Assembly: GCA_028703645.1 (NCBI GenBank)
Contig: JAQVML010000042.1
Coordinates: forward strand, 1-8,230
DNA length: 8,230 nt
Reading direction: 5' to 3'
From: Eubacteriales bacterium
GTDB lineage: Bacteria > Bacillota > Clostridia > Christensenellales > CAG-138
Shown: positions 1-6,699 of the stretch, one piece after another
How positions within the stretch are numbered: the first letter of the stretch is position 1
Layout: each line of letters opens with the position of its first letter
Program-made: the position numbers and the translations under genes
The notes under the pieces: model-generated
Databases searched by the model: none
What the model was told of the DNA's origin: nothing
What the model saw: only the letters and a program-made list of their open reading frames with translations

Positions 1-323
1 AAAAACGCAGCATTTTCGCCGCGTTTATTCCCGGCTGTCCGCAAGCGCTCAAGCGGAAAGCCTCCGCGATTCAAGCGCTCTCAATCGATTGGAATGCATA
101 CGACGACGTGACGCTGATGGCGCCCGTTTGGGCGGGGCATCCTGCGCCCGCGTTCAACGCCGCGTTGGAGCTCATCCCTAAGGAGAAGCCGCTCCATGTC
201 GTGCTCTGCTCCGGCGACGGATCAACGCCAAAGAGCAAGGACGCCACGATCGACCTGCTGCGCCAGCGCGGTTATGCCTTTGCCTCCTATGAGGATGTAA
301 AGAGCGCACCACGCGTTAAATAA
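1..323 (+). CDS. Flavodoxin-like protein, C-terminal fragment
   Basis: The open frame enters from the left edge (first whole codon at position 3) and ends at TAA 321-323, leaving about 106 residues of a longer protein. The visible part contains FIPGCPQAL, then YDDVTLMAPVWAGHPAPAF, which resembles the flavodoxin-fold segment where an aspartate-led strand leads into a PVWAG/PAPA loop near the flavin phosphate and isoalloxazine. A strand VVLCSGDG and a closing helix and strand (LLRQRGYAFASYEDVK) follow, as in short single-domain flavodoxin family proteins of Firmicutes. These usually bind FMN and act as cytosolic electron carriers or NAD(P)H-dependent reductases; the exact partner cannot be told. 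The N-terminal FMN phosphate-binding loop lies outside the window. An internal GTG at 108 could be taken for a start, but the homologous frame clearly continues upstream of it. It converges with the xdhC operon and shares a terminator with it. Confidence 0.75.
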   Translation, partial: KRSIFAAFIPGCPQALKRKASAIQALSIDWNAYDDVTLMAPVWAGHPAPAFNAALELIPKEKPLHVVLCSGDGSTPKSKDATIDLLRQRGYAFASYEDVKSAPRVK

Positions 324-339
324 GACTCATTTTCGACAA

Positions 340-376
340 AAGAGCGTCCGGACTCGTTCCGGGCGCTCTTGTTTTT
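340..376 (+). terminator. Rho-independent terminator, probably bidirectional
   Basis: A 13-bp stem (340-352 with 358-370, one G-T wobble, otherwise perfect) closes a 5-nt loop, and T372-376 follow on the plus strand. It lies 17 bases after the flavodoxin-like stop codon. On the minus strand the xdhC stop codon (377-375) sits right before the same hairpin, and the arm ends in four Ts, so it could also stop the convergent operon, though less strongly. The fold was read by eye. Confidence 0.85.
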
Positions 377-1369
377 ACTCTGTTTGACTCGATACGTTGC
401 ATGATCGATACTGAATCAGCTCCGCAGCAACGCTGACCGCGATTTCGGCTGGTGTTTGGGCACCGATGGCAAGCCCGATCGGTGCATGCAGCCGTCCAAT
501 CTGCGCCTCGCTTAAGCCATCCGCAAGCAGCCGCTCTTTTGTGAGCGCAATCTTTCGCTTGCTGCCGATTGCCCCAATATAGTCCGCCTTTGAGCGCAAC
601 AGCCATCGAAGATCTGATAATCCGTCTCGTGCCCGCGCGACATGACGATTGCGTGATCGCGCCGGGTGATGTTGAGTGGCGCTTCCACGCTTGTATAATC
701 GCAAAGAAGCACCCGCTCCGCGGAGGGAAAGAGCGCGTCGCTTGCAAACGCCTCGCGGTCTTCCGCTACCCAAACGCGATAATCCAGCAGGTCGAGCTGC
801 CGCGCCATGCACTGCGCCACATGTCCGCCGCCAAAGAGAATCACGCGCGGAGATTCACGCAGGGGTTCGACCAACCAGCGCGGCTCTTCTTCCGTCAAGA
901 TCGGCTGATCCGGCGGACAAGCGATCCCGCAGGTCTCGTGTAACGATTGTGCGAGTAGAATGTTACTCTCAAGCGGAGTTCCGTTTTCGATCCGGCAAAC
1001 GAGAAATGCATCCGTTTGCTGCTCATACGCGCGGCGCATCTGCTCGACTAGCGCGCGCGATGTTTCGCCGGCAAACGCCCGAAACAAAACCGTAACCCCA
1101 CCGGAGTAAACGTCCTTTTCGTCGGCGTGGATCACATATTCTTTTATTGTGGATTCCAGGCCAATAAGGAGCGCCAGCGCATCCAGCTTGACGCGGTGTT
1201 CCATGGAACCGCCACCGACCGTGCCGCTCTGTTTTCCCGTGCCGGAGACAATCATGCTTGTACCAATGCCGCGCGGCGCGCTTCCACGGCGCACCAAAAC
1301 GGTTGCAAGCATGCAACTGTTCCCTTCGGCTAGTTCCGCCTCGATGGCATCCAGCAGTCGTTTATCCAT
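375..1369 (-). pseudogene. xdhC: XdhC/CoxI family molybdenum hydroxylase maturation factor, frameshifted
   Basis: XdhC proteins bind the molybdenum cofactor, help its sulfuration, and deliver it to xanthine dehydrogenase-type hydroxylases in the cytoplasm. The start is ATG 1369-1367, with GGAG about 8 bases upstream. The N-terminal XdhC/CoxI domain shows ATVLVRRGSAPRG (residues 22-34) and GTVGGGSMEHR (49-59). The C-terminal Rossmann domain shows RVILFGGGHVAQ (175-186) and then RDHAIVMSRGHETDYQ (237-252). After residue ~253 the match moves to the -1 frame, which reads LRWLLRSKADYIGAIGSKRK and HAPIGLAIGAQTPAEIAVSVAAELI, the classic XdhC C-terminus, and stops at TAA 377-375. One missing base near 609-614 explains this; adding it back would give about 331 residues, a normal length. 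As written, translation stops at 512, after 285 residues with a nonsense tail. It could be a real pseudogene or a sequence error. The methyltransferase lies 27 bases upstream, so co-transcription is likely. No molybdenum hydroxylase is visible nearby. Confidence 0.88.
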
Positions 1370-1396
1370 GCATTCGCTCCAAGAAAAAACGTGTCG

Positions 1397-2083
1397 TCAA
1401 ATCGGTTTCTTCAGCGCGGGATTCGCCGCGTCAAACACGATCATACCCAATTTCTTCTGCTCCACAAACTGATACGGAAACGTCTCGTCATCCGCCGTTT
1501 CCAGCAGCACGTCGAGATCTTCGTCCGTCAGCAGCCTGTTCCACAAAAACAGAAAGTAGGATTTAGCGTCTTCGCGCGAGCGAAAGGGTTGAATGTGCTC
1601 CTGCTCAAACGGCTCATAGGTAAACGGAATGCCCGCGCTCTTGAGCGTGTCGCTTAGTTCGCGAATCGCACGCTCGCCCTCCTGCGTTTCGCGGGAGAGC
1701 AGCACAAACGTCTTTGCACGGGAAAGCTCCCGCACAACGGGCAAAATCTGCTCCGCGCCACCGAGATCAAACAACACGAGCGCGTCGTAGAGTTTATCCG
1801 GCGAATAGGTGCGAACATCGCCCAAGATTGCGACCACGTTATGCGGGCAGCGCGCGCGAAACGCGGCAACCGCCTTGGGGTCGTTTTCAATCACGGTCAC
1901 TTGCTCCACGTGGTACGCCATCCAGATTGCGAGATCGCCTAGACCTCCACCCGCATTGAATACCCGCGCACTCGGCGGCAGGTAGGCGGAGATTCGCTCC
2001 GCAATCCAATAGTAAAACTTGCTCTTCTTCGACGCGTCGCTCATCCAGCGAATGTTTGCGTCTGTCCAAATGAACTCTTCCAA
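1397..2083 (-). CDS. Class I SAM-dependent methyltransferase, substrate unknown
   Basis: This 228-residue protein has a Rossmann-type methyltransferase core. Motif I is VFNAGGGLGDL (41-51), the glycine-rich SAM loop. The acidic residue ending strand 2 is E66 in VTVIENDPKAV. LGDVRTY (87-93) is the usual motif II region, and YDALVLFDLG (99-108) corresponds to motif IV. The N-terminal helix with IRWMSDASKKSKFYYWIAER resembles small uncharacterised Firmicutes methyltransferases. I cannot name the substrate; nothing marks it as a DNA, rRNA or quinone methyltransferase. The start is TTG 2083-2081, chosen because GAGGAGA sits 9 bases upstream and no ATG is in frame near it. It lies 55 bases after tag and 27 bases before xdhC on the same strand, with no terminator visible in either gap, so it is probably the middle gene of one transcript. 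Confidence 0.82.
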   Translation of the reverse strand: MEEFIWTDANIRWMSDASKKSKFYYWIAERISAYLPPSARVFNAGGGLGDLAIWMAYHVEQVTVIENDPKAVAAFRARCPHNVVAILGDVRTYSPDKLYDALVLFDLGGAEQILPVVRELSRAKTFVLLSRETQEGERAIRELSDTLKSAGIPFTYEPFEQEHIQPFRSREDAKSYFLFLWNRLLTDEDLDVLLETADDETFPYQFVEQKKLGMIVFDAANPALKKPI

Positions 2084-2092
2084 CTCTTTGTG

Positions 2093-2099
2093 TCTCCTC
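2093..2099 (-). promoter_or_regulatory. Ribosome binding site supporting a TTG start
   Basis: On the minus strand this reads GAGGAGA, 9 bases before TTG 2083-2081. It is the main reason for choosing that rare start codon for the methyltransferase. Confidence 0.7.
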
Positions 2100-2138
2100 G
2101 TGTTCCGTTCTATCCAAAATTGCGCATCATGTTTCGCG

Positions 2139-2735
2139 CTATTCGCGCAGGGTTTGATCCGCAGTGGTCGATTTCATCAATTCGCCATAGCGATAGCAGT
2201 TGGGTTCGTGTTCGTTGACGATTCCCGCCGCCTGCAAAAACGAGTGAATCGTGACCGATCCCGCGTATCGCATGCCGCGCCGCTTCATATCCTCCGCCAT
2301 GCGATCCGAAAGCGGACTGGTCGAGCGGGGCTGGTCGTCGGGACTGAGCACCACCTTGCCGCCGGAAAAACTCCAAAGATAGTTGCAAAACGAGCCGAAC
2401 TCATTTTTGAGCGCAACAACGATCTTCGCGTTGGAAATCGCAGCCTCGATTTTGCCACGGCTGCGGATAATGCCTGCGTTTTGCAGTAGTTCATCCACTT
2501 TTGCCGAGTCATATGCAGCGATCTTCTCCACGTCGAATCCATCGAACGCGTCAAAAAATGCTTCCCGCTTTTTCAGCAGCGTGATCCAGGAAAGTCCTGC
2601 TTGAAAGAGTTCCAGCAAAAAGAGGCCATACATCTCCCGATCGTCGCGAATCGGCGTTCCCCACTCGCGGTCGTGATACGCACAATAGAGCGCGTTATCC
2701 TCTCTCACCCAAAAACATCTCTTCTTGTGTTCCAT
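2139..2735 (-). CDS. tag: DNA-3-methyladenine glycosylase I
   Basis: Tag removes 3-methyladenine from alkylated DNA and starts base excision repair. The 198-residue protein aligns from memory with E. coli Tag along its whole length: RCFWV, YHDREWGTP, LLELFQAGLSWITLLKKRE, AGIIRSRGKI, the STSPLSD segment, then VTIHSFLQAAGIVNEHEPNC. The zinc ligands of the family are all present: Cys7, His21, and the HxxxC pair near the C-terminus in VNEHEPNC. Glu42 matches E. coli Glu38 in the substrate pocket. The start is ATG 2735-2733, putting Cys7 close to its usual place; a TTG at 2762 would add nine unmatched residues and has no better ribosome binding site. Neither start has a clear Shine-Dalgarno sequence. 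It is the first gene after the promoter at 2787-2815 and probably heads an operon with the methyltransferase and xdhC. Confidence 0.95.
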   Translation of the reverse strand: MEHKKRCFWVREDNALYCAYHDREWGTPIRDDREMYGLFLLELFQAGLSWITLLKKREAFFDAFDGFDVEKIAAYDSAKVDELLQNAGIIRSRGKIEAAISNAKIVVALKNEFGSFCNYLWSFSGGKVVLSPDDQPRSTSPLSDRMAEDMKRRGMRYAGSVTIHSFLQAAGIVNEHEPNCYRYGELMKSTTADQTLRE

Positions 2736-2786
2736 CGCGTTTGCCGCTCGCTTTCCAATCAATGAATGAATCGTAAAACAGGATAA

Positions 2787-2815
2787 ATTATACCATAACC
2801 ATCACGCGAGCGCAA
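2787..2815 (-). promoter_or_regulatory. Sigma-A-type promoter for the tag operon
   Basis: On the minus strand there is an extended -10 (TG-G-TATAAT; TATAAT at 2792-2787, a perfect hexamer) and a weak -35, TTGCGC (2815-2810), with a 17-bp spacer. Transcription should start near 2780, about 45 bases before the tag ATG. The -35 overlaps the T tract of the upstream terminator. Confidence 0.65.
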
Positions 2816-2847
2816 AAATACCGCCGCGATTTTTACGCGGCGGTATT
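2814..2847 (-). terminator. Terminator of the gntR-ABC operon
   Basis: A perfect 12-bp inverted repeat (2836-2847 with 2817-2828) encloses a 7-nt loop. Reading on the minus strand, the second arm runs into five Ts (2818-2814). It begins about 15 bases after the permease stop codon. On the plus strand no T run follows, so it should act only leftward. Confidence 0.9.
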
Positions 2848-2861
2848 CGAGTACGTTTTCC

Positions 2862-5168
2862 TTATCCCACAGGAGCTGGCGACGGCAATGCCATATTATC
2901 CTGAATGCCAATCGCAGGTCCATCGATCGGTTTGCTTCCGTAGACCGAGCTGTCATATTCCTCCTGCAACGTTTTCCATTGTTGCAAGATCTCGATCAAG
3001 CGAGCCTGGTCTGCCTTTGAAAACGCGCGATAGCTGGGATTATACGAGGTGATCGCCCCGCTCGGTCCGGAGTATTGAATACTGCCGTCGCTCACGTAGT
3101 AAACGCTGCCGCCGGAGACAAATGTTCCGTCGCTGTTGGTGGCCGGCAGACTCGCGAGAATATCCTCGCCATAGTAGGTTCCATCGTCTTTGTGTACGCG
3201 CCCGCTCCAATTGGTATACGCGCAGAAGTCGCTCGGGTTTGTGGTCGGCGTGCTTCTAAGCATGATATCAGCGAGTTCATTCATCAGCGGTTGAAGCTGT
3301 TCGTTGAGCTCCGCCATGTAGTCGCCATAGGAGCGATTATAATAGAATGAAATCGCTTGCTTGCTTCCATCCGACATCGGCACGTTATAGAACATCATGG
3401 ACAAGCTGAAGTAATCCATGTTGCTCGTCAATGCTGCGGACTTTTGTATCATCTGCTTCATCAGTTCGAGGTACTCGCCCTTGCTACGGTTATTTTGAAA
3501 TGCCATCCATGCAGACGACGTTTTTGGCATTGAGATGCGAATATTATAGTAATCCCAATACCGCGTCATGCCGACATATCCCGCAACCGACAGCGAACCA
3601 TAGAGTTGATCGTCGTTTACGTTATAGTTTGTCGTCGGATCATAATAGCGATAGGAATCATTCGCAGCAAAATCCGTCGTTGGCAGTTCCTGATAATAGG
3701 TATTCAAAATCTGCTTGTTCTCCAGATAACCGCCGTTAAACGGATCATCCCCCTGCAGATAGCAAACGGACTCCATCGGCGGCAGCGAGCGGATCGCCTG
3801 ATAAAAATCACCGTTCTCCAGGCAATAAGTCAGGAGTGTGTTTTGATTGAGGAACGTCAGCACGCGGCTGAAGCTACTGCCGTTTTTTAGCACAAACGTA
3901 ACCGGCTGCGTTACGCGAGTCCAGCCCGTCTGATCGTCGGACGAATAGTTTAAAAAGCCGGAGCGTCGAATGGTTGAGACGTTATCACGCAGTGTTTCGA
4001 CCGCATAATTCCTTACGTCGCTTTCGGTAAAGCGCACTTTGGACACCATATATTGCTGATAGGTGATCGATTCCGATCCGCGGCTCGCGCCATCAAACTG
4101 GACATAGGCCACGTCCTGCGAATTCGGAACATAATACTGTAAGTTGGTCGCAAGACCACGTGTACCGAAATAGCCCGCGACGCCGATCGCCAGCGGTATC
4201 AGCATCCAGGGAATCGAAAGAAGCACCTTCTTTGCGACGCGCAGCACGACGATTTGATAGATGATGTAGATACCTGCTGCAACCGCGATGATGATCGGAA
4301 TGCTCACATTGCGCTGTGTGATAATGCCGGAAGAATACAGCATCACGACCGGTATCACAGCAGCGCAGGCAAACACGGTCTGCATCACCGCATTTTTTGC
4401 GCCGTGCTCGGCGAGCTCGGAAGCGCGTCGCGTAAAGAGCACTCGCGCCAAAATCAGCTCTAAAACAGCCAGTATGGCTGAGTAGATCATGTTGACCGGC
4501 AGATAGAGCGTATCCCGTAGCATCGGCCTTAGAAGCTGGGCAATCTGTCCGGTTGCGATGTTGGTAACCGGGGTCAGATACCAGGGCAAATCAAGCCAGT
4601 TGACGAGCTGCGTGTTGGAAACGATGCCGCGCGCAACGGAAAACTGCACAAACCTTGCCAAGCCAAACACCAGCACCGTTAACCCGAGTCCCGTCAGCGC
4701 CGTGCCCGTCAGCGTCATTGCAATTGCGCAGGCCGAGAATACCAGCATCGCCGCAATCGTAAAGAACGGAACCGCAACCAGCGCATAGAGCTGCACAAAC
4801 GGCGTTCGCGTCAGCGTAAAGATGATCACCGTGAACAAGACGCTGCTCAATACGATCGCTGCAATCCAGGTCAGCGCCGCAAGCGAAATCGCCCAGAACA
4901 GCTTTTTGCGCGAAACGGGCAGACTATGGTAAAAATCGCTGTCCGAGCGCTTGTTGAGAAACGAAAAACCTTCGTATGCAAACACAACACCGCTGACATA
5001 GGCCAGTACGATCAGCGGAGTAAACATCTTCGAGATACTCGGCACGTTGTATTGATATGGCTGCGTGCAGTATTGAATGGAAATAAACGCGCTCGCGACA
5101 AGCGTTAGCGCCAATAAAACATATCCCACGCGTGATAGTCTTCGAATCGACTCCAAATATGGTTTCAT
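2862..5168 (-). CDS. ABC transporter permease with large extracytoplasmic domain
   Basis: This 768-residue protein is the membrane partner of the ATPase encoded just upstream. Hydropathy read by eye gives about nine membrane segments: 14-33, 48-67, 89-119 (possibly more than one pass), 126-150, 152-175, 222-245, 260-283, 289-309 and 315-335. A cytoplasmic loop holds SDFYHSLPVSRKKLF (77-91), a signature I associate with ABC-2-type permeases next to YtrA-type GntR regulators. Residues ~340-768 are polar and rich in Tyr, Asn and Ser, with no membrane segment, and should lie outside the cell; they may match a domain of unknown function found in such permeases (possibly DUF6449, from memory). The start ATG 5168-5166 overlaps the ATPase stop as ATGA and follows an AAAGGAGG site, implying translational coupling. 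The substrate is unknown. Relatives in the Bacillus ytr and bcr groups respond to cell-wall antibiotics, so an envelope-stress or peptide-resistance role is plausible but inferred. Confidence 0.85.
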   Translation of the reverse strand: MKPYLESIRRLSRVGYVLLALTLVASAFISIQYCTQPYQYNVPSISKMFTPLIVLAYVSGVVFAYEGFSFLNKRSDSDFYHSLPVSRKKLFWAISLAALTWIAAIVLSSVLFTVIIFTLTRTPFVQLYALVAVPFFTIAAMLVFSACAIAMTLTGTALTGLGLTVLVFGLARFVQFSVARGIVSNTQLVNWLDLPWYLTPVTNIATGQIAQLLRPMLRDTLYLPVNMIYSAILAVLELILARVLFTRRASELAEHGAKNAVMQTVFACAAVIPVVMLYSSGIITQRNVSIPIIIAVAAGIYIIYQIVVLRVAKKVLLSIPWMLIPLAIGVAGYFGTRGLATNLQYYVPNSQDVAYVQFDGASRGSESITYQQYMVSKVRFTESDVRNYAVETLRDNVSTIRRSGFLNYSSDDQTGWTRVTQPVTFVLKNGSSFSRVLTFLNQNTLLTYCLENGDFYQAIRSLPPMESVCYLQGDDPFNGGYLENKQILNTYYQELPTTDFAANDSYRYYDPTTNYNVNDDQLYGSLSVAGYVGMTRYWDYYNIRISMPKTSSAWMAFQNNRSKGEYLELMKQMIQKSAALTSNMDYFSLSMMFYNVPMSDGSKQAISFYYNRSYGDYMAELNEQLQPLMNELADIMLRSTPTTNPSDFCAYTNWSGRVHKDDGTYYGEDILASLPATNSDGTFVSGGSVYYVSDGSIQYSGPSGAITSYNPSYRAFSKADQARLIEILQQWKTLQEEYDSSVYGSKPIDGPAIGIQDNMALPSPAPVG

Positions 5169-6082
5169 GCGTGTTCGCCTCCTTTCGCGGCCGGCGCTTC
5201 AAACGAGTAACCAAGCGCCTCCATCTCATATAGGAACACTTCTTCCAGCGTCAGCGGAAGGATTTCGAGAAGCAATGGGTTCAGCGCGCCGATATGCGTC
5301 TTTGCTTTGGCGCTGTCTCCGCGGATGATCATGTTTGCTACGCTGCCCTGTTTGACAAAGGACAGGATATCCATGTCCGTAAATCTCTCGCGGTCATATT
5401 CTTCCGAAAAAGCAACCTGCACTTTAAAGAGCGATGTCTTGAGGTTTTGCACATCGCTTTCAAACACAATACCGCCCTGATACAGCAGCGCCAATTGATC
5501 ACAGGTGTCTTCCAGTTCTCTAAGGCTGTGGCTGGTGACGACCGCGGTGCAGCCGCGCTCCAGCACGTCGTCATACAGCATGCCTTTGACCAGATTTCGC
5601 ATGACGGGATCGAGTCCGTCAAACGTCTCGTCAAAAAACACATAATCCGTCATGGCCGAGAGCGCGAGAATGGTAGCAGCCTGCCTTCTCATGCCTTTGG
5701 AGAAGGTGTTGAGCGGGCGCGTACGATCGAGCTTAAACGCAGCGCTGAGATCCGCAAAGCGCTCTAGCGAGAATCGCGGATACATCGATTCATACAAAAG
5801 CGACATGCGGTTCAAATTGCTCTGTGGTAAAAAATATAGTTCATCCGGAACAAAGACGCAGTGTTCCTTGACCGCGGGGTTATCGAATACCTCCCCGCCG
5901 TTGATGGAAATGTGTCCTTCGTCCGGCTTGTAGATGCCGTTGCAAAGCCGCAAAAACGTGCTCTTGCCCGCGCCATTCGCACCGACAAGGCCATAGATGC
6001 AGCCTTGCGGTATGTTGCAATTCAGATTGAGGAGCGCTTCTACTTCACCAAAGCGCTTGGTCAGTTTGCGCGCTTTAATCAT
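5165..6082 (-). CDS. ABC transporter ATP-binding protein (YtrB/BcrA-like)
   Basis: This 305-residue ATPase energises the permease encoded directly after it. Walker A is GANGAGKST (34-42). The signature motif is the variant FSKGM (127-131). Walker B is YVFFDE (147-152) with catalytic Glu152, the D-loop is GLDP (156-159), and the switch histidine is His185 in TSHSL. The usual Q-loop glutamine position appears as Asp80 in FVPDEL. The insert PRFSLERF and the SKGMRRQ signature are typical, in my recollection, of ATPases paired with YtrA-type GntR regulators, so the divergence is probably a subfamily trait rather than decay. After residue ~210 comes a short C-terminal extension (DILSFVKQ, LTLEEVFLYEMEALGY). 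The start ATG 6082-6080 overlaps the gntR stop as ATGA, and the stop overlaps the permease start the same way, so all three proteins are likely made in fixed ratio from one mRNA. Confidence 0.93.
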   Translation of the reverse strand: MIKARKLTKRFGEVEALLNLNCNIPQGCIYGLVGANGAGKSTFLRLCNGIYKPDEGHISINGGEVFDNPAVKEHCVFVPDELYFLPQSNLNRMSLLYESMYPRFSLERFADLSAAFKLDRTRPLNTFSKGMRRQAATILALSAMTDYVFFDETFDGLDPVMRNLVKGMLYDDVLERGCTAVVTSHSLRELEDTCDQLALLYQGGIVFESDVQNLKTSLFKVQVAFSEEYDRERFTDMDILSFVKQGSVANMIIRGDSAKAKTHIGALNPLLLEILPLTLEEVFLYEMEALGYSFEAPAAKGGEHA

Positions 6083-6456
6083 GCCTCTATTTCCTTTCCG
6101 TAGGCGGCGTTCACCGCGCTGAGCGCTTGCTCAACGGGCAATCCAGCCGCACAGAGTTCTTCCGCAATATGCTGAATTTCTCCCAGTTTTTCTTTGAGAC
6201 CTTCGCCAACAAGCTGGAACGCGCCAGCCGTCACAAACCTTCCGTTCCCGGGCGCGCTGACGCAGAGCCCCCGCCGCTCCAACTCGCTATATGCCTTTTG
6301 CAGCGTGTTTGGGTTGACCGAGAGTTCTTGTGAAAGAACGCGCACAGACGGAAGTTGATCGCCTTCCTTGAGAATACCGGATGCGATCAATCGTTGCGTC
6401 TGATCGATGATTTGTTCATAAATCGGCGTACGTCCGAATCGATCGATTTGGAACAT
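6079..6456 (-). CDS. GntR-family transcriptional regulator, YtrA subfamily
   Basis: This 125-residue protein is a winged helix-turn-helix DNA-binding protein plus a short dimerisation tail, the length expected for the YtrA subfamily rather than the longer FadR or HutC types. Residues 11-16 (PIYEQI), 35-39 (LPSVR), 47-56 (VNPNTLQKAY, the recognition helix), 59-63 (LERRG) and the wing GNGRFV (70-75) are the subfamily hallmarks. No ligand-binding domain is present. The start is ATG 6456-6454, with a strong AAAGGAGGT site 6 bases upstream. It is the first gene of the operon with the ATPase and permease and overlaps the ATPase start by 4 bp. The palindrome at 6481-6505, lying on its own promoter, is the probable operator, so it most likely represses the operon. 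What releases it is not shown by the sequence. Confidence 0.93.
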   Translation of the reverse strand: MFQIDRFGRTPIYEQIIDQTQRLIASGILKEGDQLPSVRVLSQELSVNPNTLQKAYSELERRGLCVSAPGNGRFVTAGAFQLVGEGLKEKLGEIQHIAEELCAAGLPVEQALSAVNAAYGKEIEA

Positions 6457-6480
6457 CGCACTACCTCCTTTACGAGGATT

Positions 6481-6505
6481 AGTGTACTATCTGTTATAGT
6501 ACACT
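6481..6505. promoter_or_regulatory. Probable GntR (YtrA-type) operator
   Basis: A perfect inverted repeat has arms AGTGTACTAT (6481-6490) and ATAGTACACT (6496-6505) around a 5-bp spacer. It lies 25 bases upstream of the gntR start codon and covers the -10 element. Placement, symmetry and the GTGTAC...GTACAC pattern fit the autoregulatory sites of YtrA-type regulators. Binding is inferred. Confidence 0.85.
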
Positions 6506-6521
6506 TGAATATTACTTCGAA
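6493..6521 (-). promoter_or_regulatory. Promoter of the gntR-ABC operon
   Basis: On the minus strand there is a -10 TATAAC (6498-6493, five of six consensus bases) and a weak -35 TTCGAA (6521-6516), 17 bp apart. Transcription would start near 6486, inside the operator, so a bound repressor should block polymerase. The -35 is poor, so the assignment rests mainly on the -10 and the operator. Confidence 0.5.
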
Positions 6522-6699
6522 ATCGCCAGAATGTCAAGTAGAACTGATTCATATTTGTGAAGAAATGTTGTTTTTTTCGCGTCTTGTGGCGCATTGGGTG
6601 TCTTTTTTCGATTGGAACGGGTTCCGGTTGGGGAAATCGCGTTTTTCTCCGAGATTCCACCGCTGTATTTCACGCGCTTACTATGATAGAATGCCGACT
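6506..6699. other. Divergent intergenic region, no gene seen
   Basis: This lies between the gntR promoter and the metallo-beta-lactamase-fold gene. It has T-rich stretches near 6568-6577 and 6602-6608 but no convincing gene or terminator. A weak rightward promoter is possible, with TTGAAT at 6505-6510 and CAGAAT at 6527-6532, spacer 16; if real, it would leave a long leader and lie next to the operator. A short repeat GGAAC-GG-GTTCC at 6614-6625 has no evident role. Confidence 0.5.
6684..6692 (+). promoter_or_regulatory. Extended -10 promoter element abutting a start codon
   Basis: The bases TGA-TAGAAT (TG at 6684-6685, hexamer 6687-6692) form an extended -10 with five of six hexamer matches. 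No good -35 is seen 16-18 bp upstream. Transcription would start near 6699, one base before ATG 6700, giving an almost leaderless mRNA. Confidence 0.45.

Noticed and set aside
603..616. Programmed -1 ribosomal frameshift in xdhC
   Set aside because: The site AGATCTTC has no slippery X-XXY-YYZ heptamer, and frameshifting is not known to me for this family. A lesion or sequence error is simpler.
569..1095. Plus-strand open frames of 124 and 139 codons opposite xdhC
   Set aside because: They lie antisense to a recognisable XdhC sequence, lack family resemblance and have Arg/Ala-rich, antisense-like composition.
2736..2762. Longer tag starting at TTG 2762
   Set aside because: The nine extra residues (MIGKRAANA) do not match Tag proteins, and no ribosome binding site supports that start.
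6614..6625. Short inverted repeat GGAAC-GG-GTTCC
   Set aside because: Five-base arms are too short to distinguish from chance and no promoter lies over it.
6565..6699. Longer start (ATG 6565) for the metallo-beta-lactamase-fold gene
   Set aside because: The added 45 residues are rich in Phe, Arg, Trp and His, do not look like a coding extension, precede a normal N-terminal anchor, and have only a very weak ribosome binding site.
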